A stretch of 6,416 bases of DNA from Teretinema sp964641135 (GCA_964641135.1 CAZXJV010000121.1:1-6416); one strand, 5' to 3'. Shown: positions 1 to 6,315, counted from the first letter of the stretch. The notes: a model not told the origin generated them from the letters alone. Numbers and translations are program-made.

Positions 1-1571
1 CCTTCTGTACTGATAACTCCGATCTCTCCCTCCATCAGGGAGACCAGTTCTTTGGATATTGCAAGGCCAAGTCCTGTACCCCCATAACGCCGGGTACTCG
101 ATCCGTCGATCTGCGAGAAAGGAGCAAACAGTTTTGTCTGATCAATCTCTGCGATACCGCTATCCTTAACCGAGAAGCGAACCTCATAGGCGGACGAGTC
201 TTCTTTTTTAAGTTTTGCACTTACCGTGATTGAACCAGTGTGGGTAAATTTGACTGCATTATTAACAAGATTGGTTAATACCTGTCGCAGACGGCCACTA
301 TCGCCCATCACCACCCGGGGAAGTGCAGGATCGATTGTTGATATCAGTGTAAGACTCTTTAATTCACATTGTGAGCGAAACAGGTTGCCGACATCGTTCA
401 AAAGGGCCGGAAGGTCGAAGGGTTTATCTTCCAGACGTACTTTTTTTGCTTCAATCCTGGAAAAATCAAGAAGGTCGTTCAGTAATGATAATAAAGACTT
501 TCCGCTGGAACGAAGCAGATCTGCAAACTGCCGTTGCTCCGGGTTAAGCTCTGTGTCCAGAAGGAGTTCTGCCATACCGATAATGCCGTTCATGGGGGTG
601 CGGATTTCATGGCTGATTGTCGCCAAAAAGGCGCTTTTTGCGGCATTAGCCGACTCTGCCTGTACCAGCAGCTCGTTTGCGCGCAGGCGGGACAGTTCCA
701 AAAAACGGTTGGAATTATAGAGTTCTTCTTCAATTATTGTTTGTGCTGTTATGTCCCAGCTTGTTCCCTGCAGTGAAACCGGAATGCCATTCTCATCCCG
801 CCTTATTTTTGCCAGAGCCTTTATTACATGGACGCTTTGATCGGGCCAGATAATCCTGAATTCATTTGCGTAGCCGTGTTCATTATCAATTGCATTTCGC
901 AGTTTTATCGTACACTGCTCTTTGTCTTCGGGATGAATACGGACATTCCAGACATCCAGCCCGTCAGGATACTCTGTGCGGTCGGCGTCATACAGCATGT
1001 ACATCTGGTCATCCCATGTTTCCCTGCCGGACACAAGATCATGAATCCAGATCCCGACACCTCCGGCCTGGGTTGCAAGCTGGAGCTGTTCGGTAGTTTC
1101 ACGCAAGGAGGCTTCTATATGCACCCGTTCGCTCAGGTCTATGAGAAACTCAATAAGGGTTACAGTTCCGTTTTTTTCAAGCTTGAAAACGGATTTTGCT
1201 ACGGGTATTTTTCGTCCGGTGCGGGATACAATCAGTTCTTTGCGGTTATGAATTTTTTCGTTCAGGTCGCACACCGGGCAGGTTCCCCGGGGAGCCGAGC
1301 AAAAAACATCATAACACTTGCGTCCGATGACTTCTTCTTTAGTCAGCTCGAGCATATGCAGTGCTTCTGTGTTTGCATCGACTATCTGCTGACTCGCAGG
1401 GTCTACCTCTATCATCCCTGCCGGCATGATTTTCAGAAATTGGGTGCGTTCGGCCTGCAGCTCTTCAAGACTGTGTTCGAGTTCTGAAATTCGTTCGAGA
1501 AGTTCTTCTTGTAAGGGACTTTGGTTTGCCGTATCAGGCTGTACATCCCCGGTGTGCCGGTTGTTTCCCAT
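1..1571 (-). CDS. PAS-PAS sensor histidine kinase, C-terminus outside window
   Basis: This is a two-component sensor kinase. The reading frame is open from the ATG at 1571 to the left edge, with 523 residues visible and no stop. In order: a Glu/Leu-rich probable coiled coil (about 18-43), PAS domain 1 (about 45-150) with four clustered cysteines (C86, C91, C98, C101), PAS domain 2 (about 165-275, ending TSWDIT), a short helical linker, and a HisKA domain with H-box SHEIRTPMNG (phospho-accepting H321). The HATPase domain has an N-box around N437/N438 and a G2 box GGTGLGL at 497-503. No membrane segment is visible, so it is probably cytosolic. The G1 box reads DSGIAEID (470-477) where DxGxGI is usual, so two residues appear lost and ATP binding may be impaired. 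The start has only a weak ribosome site and lies 9 bp after the regulator stop, suggesting translation linked to that gene. A receiver or HPt domain beyond the edge cannot be excluded. Confidence 0.93.
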   Translation of the reverse strand, partial: MGNNRHTGDVQPDTANQSPLQEELLERISELEHSLEELQAERTQFLKIMPAGMIEVDPASQQIVDANTEALHMLELTKEEVIGRKCYDVFCSAPRGTCPVCDLNEKIHNRKELIVSRTGRKIPVAKSVFKLEKNGTVTLIEFLIDLSERVHIEASLRETTEQLQLATQAGGVGIWIHDLVSGRETWDDQMYMLYDADRTEYPDGLDVWNVRIHPEDKEQCTIKLRNAIDNEHGYANEFRIIWPDQSVHVIKALAKIRRDENGIPVSLQGTSWDITAQTIIEEELYNSNRFLELSRLRANELLVQAESANAAKSAFLATISHEIRTPMNGIIGMAELLLDTELNPEQRQFADLLRSSGKSLLSLLNDLLDFSRIEAKKVRLEDKPFDLPALLNDVGNLFRSQCELKSLTLISTIDPALPRVVMGDSGRLRQVLTNLVNNAVKFTHTGSITVSAKLKKEDSSAYEVRFSVKDSGIAEIDQTKLFAPFSQIDGSSTRRYGGTGLGLAISKELVSLMEGEIGVISTE

Positions 1572-1580
1572 TGGTGCTTT

Positions 1581-1976
1581 CTATTGAATCATTCCAAGCG
1601 AGCTAAGGGTTTCCATGACCTTTTCCCGTTGAATCGGTTTTACTATGTACGCATCACATTGTTCGCGGAATGCCTGCATTACGTTGTCCTTGTCGTCAAG
1701 GGCAGTCATCATCACTACCTTTACTCCGTCGCTGGCAAGAATCCCCGCTTTATCCTCGATGTGCCGGAGCTCCTTAAGGGCTATCTGACCGTCCATCTCA
1801 GGCATCATGATGTCAAGACATATCAGATCATATGGTTCACCGGAATTCACCGCGGTTTCAAAGGCGAAGACTGCTTCCTTGCCGTTTGCTGCAGTGTGGC
1901 ATACGCCGAGCGACTGCAGCAGTCCCTGCAGCAGCACCCGGCTTGCAAAATCATCCTCTACAATCAAAACCTTCAT
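1581..1976 (-). CDS. Stand-alone CheY-like response regulator receiver
   Basis: A 131-residue single receiver domain with no output domain. All the usual residues are present: acidic pocket E7/D8/D9 in the first strand, phospho-accepting D55 in the LDIMMPEMDG segment, T91 at the end of strand 4, Y110 as the switch aromatic and K113 in the KPI motif. The length covers just the domain, so signalling must be by protein contact or by passing phosphate on. The ATG at 1976 is preceded on the minus strand by AAGGGGG about 5 bases upstream, a good ribosome site. The gene is followed 9 bp later by the histidine kinase, its probable partner. It may act as phosphate sink, relay intermediate or flagellar/motility-type effector; the sequence does not say which. 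The receiver identity is secure, the partnership is inference from gene order. Confidence 0.95.
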   Translation of the reverse strand: MKVLIVEDDFASRVLLQGLLQSLGVCHTAANGKEAVFAFETAVNSGEPYDLICLDIMMPEMDGQIALKELRHIEDKAGILASDGVKVVMMTALDDKDNVMQAFREQCDAYIVKPIQREKVMETLSSLGMIQ

Positions 1977-1996
1977 GAACGCCCCCTTGAGTTATC

Positions 1997-2025
1997 AGTA
2001 TAGAAGATATTCCGGTGAAAAGCGA
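1997..2025 (-). promoter_or_regulatory. Possible weak promoter for the response regulator-kinase genes
   Basis: In the 61-bp gap before the regulator the minus strand carries TATACT (1997-2002), a 5 of 6 match to a sigma-70 -10 box. The -35 region is poor (only about 2 to 3 of 6 matches at 17 or 18 bp spacing). If used, the transcript would start about 14 bases before the ATG and include the ribosome site. The alternative is readthrough from the DUF1295 gene; I see no terminator hairpin between them. Confidence 0.3.
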
Positions 2026-2037
2026 ATATTTCTCCTG

Positions 2038-2985
2038 CTAATAGCGGGAAAAAGGCCAGGGGACGATTGCGCTTACCCGCTTTTGATACTCCCGGTACTC
2101 AGGGTATTTTCCGGATGTTATTCCCTCTGTAAACACTGTTGAACCGCAAAAAAGCGCTATCAGAACCAGGGGGCCGGCAAGGGCCGGAGAAAGAAAGCTT
2201 CCGGTTTGAATGGCAGCGGCAAACCAGACAAGACACCAGAACAACAGCTCCCCGAAATAGTTCGGATGCCGGCTCAGGGCAAAAAGCCCCGAGGTACAAA
2301 AACCGCGTTCCGCGTCCGGGCGGCAGGCATCGGGTATATTTTGTCCAGTGCGGTACCGTGCCTTGCGGTTCTGGAACACCCATTGCTGCTGGTCTGCTGC
2401 CGTTTCCCACACGATTGCACCGAGTAAAAGGGGAACGACAAACCAGAAACCGGTAACAGCACCAGCTGCCGCACTACCCGAAAGCGCTACAGTATTCGCA
2501 AGCTCTGCCAGAGGCATCGTAAACAGAATAAAGAGTCCTATCTGAAAACCGCAGATAAAGAAGAGGTTAAACAGCTGCCAGGCTGCCTTGTTGGTAATCT
2601 TTCCGCGAAGAATCACCCAGCGGTAGTCTTCTTCTCCGGAGTAGCCCCCCCGGCGGGCAAAATTGGCTGTGAGCCTGACACCCCAGACGGTGACCAGGAC
2701 AGCCAGTACAGTGACCGGCGTTGCCCATCCGCCCCTGAAGGCATAGAACCAGGCAAACACTACCGGCAGGGTGCTCCACAGCCGGTCAACCCAGGAATAG
2801 TCTCCGGTAAAGATGCCGAAGGCAAAGCTTGTCATTGCAAAGCCGGCTGCAACAAGGGTTACGATGTGTACTGCAGGGGCAGCTGCAAGAAATCCGGCCA
2901 GCAGTTCAAAGCGACCTGCTGCCGCAATCAAAAGGGCGCTGCTGACGCACAGCGCTGCGATGATAAAAGACAGGAATCGTTTCAT
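2038..2985 (-). CDS. DUF1295 / steroid 5-alpha-reductase-like membrane protein
   Basis: A 315-residue polytopic inner-membrane protein of the DUF1295 family, related in its C-terminal part to steroid 5-alpha reductases and isoprenylcysteine methyltransferases. Hydrophobic segments fill the N-terminus (about 5-24, 30-58), the middle (73-83, 88-107, 136-158, 176-193) and the C-terminal part (245-285). Family signatures visible are DYSWVDRLWS (62-71), WETAADQQ (193-200), SRHPNYFGE (238-246, the likely cofactor/active-site loop) and the near-terminal KYPEYREYQKR (293-303). Length is normal for the family. The substrate is unknown; a lipid or isoprenoid reduction or modification is only a family-based guess. 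The N-terminal MKRFLSFII supports the ATG at 2985, though no Shine-Dalgarno precedes it and a perfect -10 box lies 8 bases upstream, suggesting a nearly leaderless message. It is divergent from gltX and upstream of the regulator and kinase genes. Confidence 0.88.
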   Translation of the reverse strand: MKRFLSFIIAALCVSSALLIAAAGRFELLAGFLAAAPAVHIVTLVAAGFAMTSFAFGIFTGDYSWVDRLWSTLPVVFAWFYAFRGGWATPVTVLAVLVTVWGVRLTANFARRGGYSGEEDYRWVILRGKITNKAAWQLFNLFFICGFQIGLFILFTMPLAELANTVALSGSAAAGAVTGFWFVVPLLLGAIVWETAADQQQWVFQNRKARYRTGQNIPDACRPDAERGFCTSGLFALSRHPNYFGELLFWCLVWFAAAIQTGSFLSPALAGPLVLIALFCGSTVFTEGITSGKYPEYREYQKRVSAIVPWPFSRY

Positions 2986-2993
2986 GGTTTTGG

Positions 2994-3021
2994 ATTATAG
3001 CATGAAAATCCGGTTTGTCTT
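2994..3021 (-). promoter_or_regulatory. Promoter for DUF1295 gene, near-leaderless
   Basis: On the minus strand a perfect TATAAT (2994-2999) is preceded, with a 16-bp spacer, by AAGACA (3016-3021), a 4 of 6 match to TTGACA. Transcription would start around 2986-2987, within one or two bases of the ATG at 2985, which fits the absence of a ribosome-binding site. The -35 overlaps by two bases the -35 of the opposite gltX promoter. Confidence 0.55.
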
Positions 3022-3048
3022 GTTTTGAGCAAGAAAAAAAAGTATACT
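3020..3048 (+). promoter_or_regulatory. Promoter for gltX
   Basis: TTGTTT (3020-3025) and TATACT (3043-3048, 5 of 6) are separated by an ideal 17-bp spacer containing an A-run. The predicted start near 3055 gives a leader of about 73 nt. The -10 lies in the palindrome AGTATACT (3041-3048), so a -10-like box reads on both strands, and TCTTG/CAAGA arms (3018-3022 and 3030-3034) flank the -35, a possible operator. Confidence 0.5.
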
Positions 3049-3068
3049 GAGCCGGCAATCACCAACAT

Positions 3069-3104
3069 GCTGATTACAAGGCAAAGAGAGCTCTTGTCAT
3101 CAGC
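3069..3104 (+). promoter_or_regulatory. Possible hairpin in the gltX leader
   Basis: GCTGAT (3069-3074) pairs with ATCAGC (3099-3104). After a 2x2 internal loop, CAAG (3077-3080) pairs with CTTG (3093-3096), leaving a 12-nt loop. Two further ATCAG copies at 3109-3113 and 3114-3118 could compete for the same left arm, and the last one runs into the Shine-Dalgarno AGGAG (3117-3121). The structure is inferred by eye, and no known riboswitch or T-box is recognised. Confidence 0.3.
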
Positions 3105-3127
3105 TGCTATCAGATCAGGAGACCTTC

Positions 3128-4678
3128 ATGCAAACACGCGTGCGTTACGCCCCGAGCCCTACCGGAATGCAGCATATCGGCGGAGTCAGAACCGCTCTTT
3201 TTAATTACCTTTTTGCCCGCGCCTCAGGCGGCAAGTTTATCCTCCGTGTCGAGGATACCGACCGTACCCGTTACGCCGCCGAGTTCGAGCAAAACCTCTA
3301 TGATACCCTGTCCTGGCTCGGTGTTGCCTGGGATGAAGGCGGCCCCGAAGGAGGCCCCTATGCACCCTATGTACAGTCAAAGCGGTTTGAGCTGTACCGC
3401 CAGCGCGCCCTTGAGCTTGTTCAAAAGGGCCAGGCCTATTACTGTTTTTGCGATTCACAGCGGCTTGAAAAAGTCCGCGAAGAACAGGCTGCCGCCAAGG
3501 TAAGCAACATGGGCTATGACCGCCATTGCCGATCCCTTTCCGCCGATGAGGTTGCCTCCAGGCTTGCCGCCGGCGATCCCCATGTCATCCGTCTGGCCGT
3601 ACCCCTTGACGGTACAACTGCCTTCTCCGATGCCCTTCTTGGGGACATCGAATGGAAAAACACTGATGTTAATCCTGACCCGGTGCTTTTAAAAAGCGAC
3701 GGCTTCCCGACCTACCACCTCGCCAATGTGGTGGACGATCACCTTATGGAAATTACCCACGTCATGCGGGCCCAGGAGTGGATTCCCTCAACCCCCCTGC
3801 ATGTAATCCTGTACAAGGCCTTCGGCTGGCAGCCGCCTGCCTACTGTCACCTCCCTATGGTTATGGGCGAGGACGGGCAGAAGCTTTCCAAGCGTCACGG
3901 AGCCACCAGCTGCAACGAGTTCCGTAACAACGGCTACCTGAGCGAAGCAATCGTCAATTACGTGGCGATGCTCGGCTGCTCCTATCAGGACGGCCGCGAC
4001 CTGTATTCCCTCGAGGAGCTTGGCGCCCTTTTCAGCATGGATCACATCAACAAGGCCCCGGCTGTGTTTGACTACAAAAAACTGGAGTGGTTTAACGGTC
4101 AGTATATCCGCGCAAAAACCGATGATGAGCTCTTTGCCCTGGTCTGGCCTTTTGTCGCCAATTCCGGAATTCTTGGACAGTGCGGAACGGGTGAAAAAAA
4201 CAGTGCCGGGGCACGCTCTGCCGCGGGGCTCGTCTTCGCCGACCAGACCCTTCTTGAGCCGGACGCTGATCAGTCCGCGACCCTGCGAAAAGCTCTTCCC
4301 CTTATCCGGGAACGTCTGCACTACCTGACCGACGCGCCGCAGCTGGTCAGCTTTCTCTTTTCCGAACCGGCGGTTCCGCCAATCGAAGATATGCTACCCA
4401 AAAAACTGGATGCTGCCCAAACGGCAGCGGTCCTGCGGGCGGCCCGCGATGTCGTTGCCCGTCTGGACGGCATGACAGAAGAGGAAGCCGACGCCCTGTT
4501 CCGCTCAACAGCAGAAGGTTTGGGGGTTAAGCTCGGCGACCTGATGATGCCGGTGCGCATGGCAGTCACCGGCAGCCGGGTCAGTCCGCCGCTTATTGGT
4601 TCCATACAGGCCCTTGGCTCGGCCCGCGCAGCCGCCCGCATTGACCGGGCGCTTGCGGAACGGTTTGCCGGTCAATAA
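3128..4678 (+). CDS. gltX: Glutamyl-tRNA synthetase (glutamate--tRNA ligase)
   Basis: Class I aminoacyl-tRNA synthetase of 516 residues that charges tRNA-Glu with glutamate in the cytosol; in many bacteria it also charges tRNA-Gln. The N-terminus RYAPSPTGMQHIGG (6-19) holds the HIGH-type motif at 16-19 and the glutamate-binding start. A probable zinc site is C106/C108 with Y130 and C134. The catalytic fold continues through the HVMRAQEWIPSTP segment (211-223) to KLSKR (252-256), the KMSKS-type loop. WFNGQYIR (321-328) begins the C-terminal anticodon-binding part, which ends with the family-typical TGSRVSPPL (481-489). Usual bacterial lengths are about 470-490; the excess lies partly in a Gly/Ala-rich stretch around 345-385. 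The ATG at 3128 has AGGAG 6 nt upstream. The stop overlaps the convergent small gene by 7 bp. Whether it is discriminating or not cannot be read here. Confidence 0.98.
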   Translation: MQTRVRYAPSPTGMQHIGGVRTALFNYLFARASGGKFILRVEDTDRTRYAAEFEQNLYDTLSWLGVAWDEGGPEGGPYAPYVQSKRFELYRQRALELVQKGQAYYCFCDSQRLEKVREEQAAAKVSNMGYDRHCRSLSADEVASRLAAGDPHVIRLAVPLDGTTAFSDALLGDIEWKNTDVNPDPVLLKSDGFPTYHLANVVDDHLMEITHVMRAQEWIPSTPLHVILYKAFGWQPPAYCHLPMVMGEDGQKLSKRHGATSCNEFRNNGYLSEAIVNYVAMLGCSYQDGRDLYSLEELGALFSMDHINKAPAVFDYKKLEWFNGQYIRAKTDDELFALVWPFVANSGILGQCGTGEKNSAGARSAAGLVFADQTLLEPDADQSATLRKALPLIRERLHYLTDAPQLVSFLFSEPAVPPIEDMLPKKLDAAQTAAVLRAARDVVARLDGMTEEEADALFRSTAEGLGVKLGDLMMPVRMAVTGSRVSPPLIGSIQALGSARAAARIDRALAERFAGQ

Positions 4679-4708
4679 CGCCGTATCAATTCCAGGGTTA
4701 TTACCGGC
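4667..4708. terminator. Bulged inverted repeat spanning the convergent stop codons
   Basis: GCCGGT (4667-4672) and AATAAC (4674-4679), separated by one bulged C (4673), are complementary to GTTATT (4697-4702) followed by ACCGGC (4703-4708). This gives a 12-bp stem with a 17-nt loop. It covers the gltX TAA (4676-4678) and the minus-strand TGA (4672-4674), so both transcripts would carry a hairpin at their ends. No T-run follows on either side, so an intrinsic terminator is unproven; 3'-end protection or pausing is equally possible. Confidence 0.45.
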
Positions 4709-5016
4709 TCGGTATAGTTCATGATGATGGTATCACACATCATGGCTACCAGCCTGAGCTCGCTTGCGTCTTCTTTTTCTCCGGTCAGCTGCCAGTAATA
4801 CCCTTCAAGTTCAGGGCTGCGGGGTTGAGACAGTTTTTTCTGCAAGGACTGGAATGTTTCCTGAGCTATATGGACACCCTCAACACGCATGCTCACCCTG
4901 AAAAGTTCCTCCTCTTTTACAAGCGTGATATCAAGGGCGGTTGCGCTGTAGCTATGCAGAAAATAGGTGCCCAGTTCATCAATCACCTTCATAATTTTTA
5001 CATCTTCCTGTCTCAT
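4672..5016 (-). CDS. Conserved-looking small protein coupled to DUF1576 gene
   Basis: A 114-residue soluble protein that I cannot assign to a named family. It is charged, with no signal peptide or membrane segment. Predicted by eye: an N-terminal helix (about 3-20), beta strands around 26-33 and 38-48 (the ALDITLV and FRVSMRV segments), a helix around 51-62, then a PRSPELEGYYWQLTG segment (65-79), a helix 85-100 (ELRLVAMMCDTIIMN) and a final strand (104-112), an alpha/beta layout. The frame stays open upstream to 5259, but the ATG at 5016 is chosen because it has AAGGAG 8 nt before it and overlaps the DUF1576 stop as ATGA. The 4-bp overlap argues for coupled translation and a shared job, for example a cytosolic subunit or regulator of the membrane protein. 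That role is inference. The 3' end overlaps gltX tail to tail. Confidence 0.85.
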   Translation of the reverse strand: MRQEDVKIMKVIDELGTYFLHSYSATALDITLVKEEELFRVSMRVEGVHIAQETFQSLQKKLSQPRSPELEGYYWQLTGEKEDASELRLVAMMCDTIIMNYTEPVITLELIRRY

Positions 5017-6272
5017 GCCTGTTTCTCCTTCTTTTGAAGCGCGTTGATTATCGGAACCAGAAATGAAGCAACAAAACCCCCGGCAAAGCCGTTGTTGTAC
5101 AGGTTCATTCCTCCATGGAGGATGCCTACATTGTGAACGATCGACAGGTGAAAGAAACCGGCTGCAATACCGGCAAGGGGGCCGTACTGGCCGGCGACCG
5201 GAGCAAGGGTTGTCCCGAACAGGCCGGCAATAATTACCGGGGTTGTCCCGATTTCCCATATTTTAACATTTGCTGCTATTACCACACCTACCAGAATTGG
5301 AAGACAGTTTTTTATATGTTTTCCGAATGCTGCAAAACCTGTTACCGTCAATATTCCCCCGACTACCGGGCCGTTAAAGTTCCCGCCCAGCAGAAGAACG
5401 AAAGCAGACGACACAAAGCCCATGATGCCCATGTTTATAAGGGCTGCCGGATAATTGCCTATGGCAGTAAAATCGGAGACAAGCCGTCCGCTTGAGGCAT
5501 GAATTTTGCCCAATGCTTCTTTCAGGCCTTTTGGATCACGGCGTGCCGTCACACTTCCTGTTGCTATGAACAGGGTAAAAAATGAGTATAACAGGAGCTG
5601 CATGGGAATATTGTATTCGGTACTCATTGATGAGCCTGCCTGAATCGAGAATTTAAAACTGCGAAGCAGAGCCATCAAAAACGAACCAACAATACCTCCC
5701 GTAAAACCGATGTTATAAATATTGTAACCGTCATGGAATCGAAGCATGTGCGAAGCCAACGGCGGCAGAACAAAGCCGGCAGCTGTTCCGAATCCGAATG
5801 CAAGCGTCCAGGCCTGCCAGCCCGATATCCAGCCGCCGAAGGCCAGGGCGCTTACCAGCGGTGCAAGGGTGGTGCCGAACAGGGCAACAATTGCATAATT
5901 CTTGAAAGGACTCTTTTGTACCCGTGAAAACAGCCATACACCGAACAGGATTGGCCAGACATTCAGAATGTTTTTTCCGAAAAAAGCAAAACCGATAACG
6001 GTATACAGGGCTGCGATAAACGGACTGCTTATCGAGATTTTGAGAGCCCACAACAGTACAACACTCAAAATGCCCAATATCCCGGCATTCAGAACCGTAG
6101 CCGAAAAACCGCCAATACTCAGGTAGTCATGCAGCAATACACTCGGAGAAAACAGTATCCGCAGCAAACCCTCATACAGGCCCTTTCCGATACCGGTCGC
6201 CAGGCCGGTACCAATCAGTGCCAAAGGAAAGCTTGCGGCTGCCAGATACTGCCGGTGTTTCTCTATATTCAT
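5013..6272 (-). CDS. DUF1576-family polytopic membrane protein with internal duplication
   Basis: A 419-residue integral membrane protein with about a dozen hydrophobic segments, of the DUF1576 family, whose function is not established. Two homologous halves are visible. GFAFFGKNILNVWPILFGV (94-112) matches GFAAFGKHIKNCLPILVGV (311-329). LFGTTLAP occurs identically at 131-138 and 351-358. HDGYNIYNIGFTGG (180-193) matches HGGMNLYNNGFAGG (386-399). A hydrophilic linker with RRDPKGLKEALGK (244-256) joins them. Duplicated halves with polar, glycine-rich motifs inside the membrane are typical of transporters or channels, so transport is a reasonable inference, but no substrate can be named. The ATG at 6272 has AGGAG at 6 nt spacing and a strong promoter just upstream. 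The tail is Lys-rich. The stop overlaps the following small gene by ATGA. Confidence 0.88.
   Translation of the reverse strand: MNIEKHRQYLAAASFPLALIGTGLATGIGKGLYEGLLRILFSPSVLLHDYLSIGGFSATVLNAGILGILSVVLLWALKISISSPFIAALYTVIGFAFFGKNILNVWPILFGVWLFSRVQKSPFKNYAIVALFGTTLAPLVSALAFGGWISGWQAWTLAFGFGTAAGFVLPPLASHMLRFHDGYNIYNIGFTGGIVGSFLMALLRSFKFSIQAGSSMSTEYNIPMQLLLYSFFTLFIATGSVTARRDPKGLKEALGKIHASSGRLVSDFTAIGNYPAALINMGIMGFVSSAFVLLLGGNFNGPVVGGILTVTGFAAFGKHIKNCLPILVGVVIAANVKIWEIGTTPVIIAGLFGTTLAPVAGQYGPLAGIAAGFFHLSIVHNVGILHGGMNLYNNGFAGGFVASFLVPIINALQKKEKQA
5025..5030 (-). promoter_or_regulatory. Shine-Dalgarno deciding the small gene's start
   Basis: The minus strand reads AAGGAG here, 8 nt before the ATG at 5016 and inside the last codons of the DUF1576 gene. 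It favours this start over ATGs further upstream in the same open frame, which would overlap the DUF1576 gene by hundreds of bases. Confidence 0.8.
5037..6113 (-). repeat. Two-fold protein-level repeat within the DUF1576 gene
   Basis: Unit one covers residues about 54-205 (5658-6113) and unit two about 272-412 (5037-5459). Matching blocks keep the same order with offsets of about 218, 220 and 206 residues. The resemblance is clear in protein, with FGTTLAP identical, while the DNA has diverged, so this is an old duplication and not a recent tandem copy. Confidence 0.85.
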
Positions 6273-6280
6273 GGAGTTCT

Positions 6281-6315
6281 CCTGAAAGCAATTATCAGGC
6301 CAGCCTGTACACAGG
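6281..6315. promoter_or_regulatory. Overlapping dyads over the DUF1576 promoter (candidate operator)
   Basis: Three inverted repeats are built from CCTG/CAGG half-sites: CCTGA (6281-6285) with TCAGG (6295-6299), CAGGC (6296-6300) with GCCTG (6303-6307), and CCTGT (6304-6308) with ACAGG (6311-6315). Together they cover the start site, -10, spacer and edge of the -35. A repressor site is the natural reading, but the protein is unknown. Confidence 0.4.

Noticed and set aside
2..10. CTTCTGTAC at the left edge, like the repeat at the right edge
   Set aside because: It lies inside the kinase coding region and is short enough to arise by chance; not treated as a site.
828..1487. Long plus-strand open frame (219 codons) and neighbours at 226-720 and 1521-2003
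   Set aside because: They lie antisense to the histidine kinase and response regulator genes, whose proteins show full family motifs. The translations are Cys/Phe/His-rich with no recognisable domain, as expected for reverse-strand shadows.
3083..3096. Second small hairpin AAGAG-AG-CTCTT in the gltX leader
   Set aside because: The two-base loop is too tight to form as written, and the arms are only 5 bp.
3788..4321. Minus-strand open frame of 177 codons inside gltX
   Set aside because: Antisense shadow of a well-supported gltX; no ribosome site or motif of its own.
5017..5259. N-terminal extension of the 114-residue protein to an ATG at 5259
   Set aside because: It would overlap the DUF1576 gene by about 250 bases, its sequence is Arg/Cys/Pro-rich without motif, and the ATG at 5016 has a good AAGGAG and an ATGA junction.
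5115..5495. Plus-strand open frame of 126 codons inside the DUF1576 gene
   Set aside because: Reverse-strand shadow of the membrane protein; no ribosome site or recognisable domain.
6304..6315. LexA/SOS box
   Set aside because: CCTGTACACAGG has the CTGT and ACAG ends but only 2 bases between them, where the enterobacterial box needs 8; it also lacks the GAAC/GTTC form.
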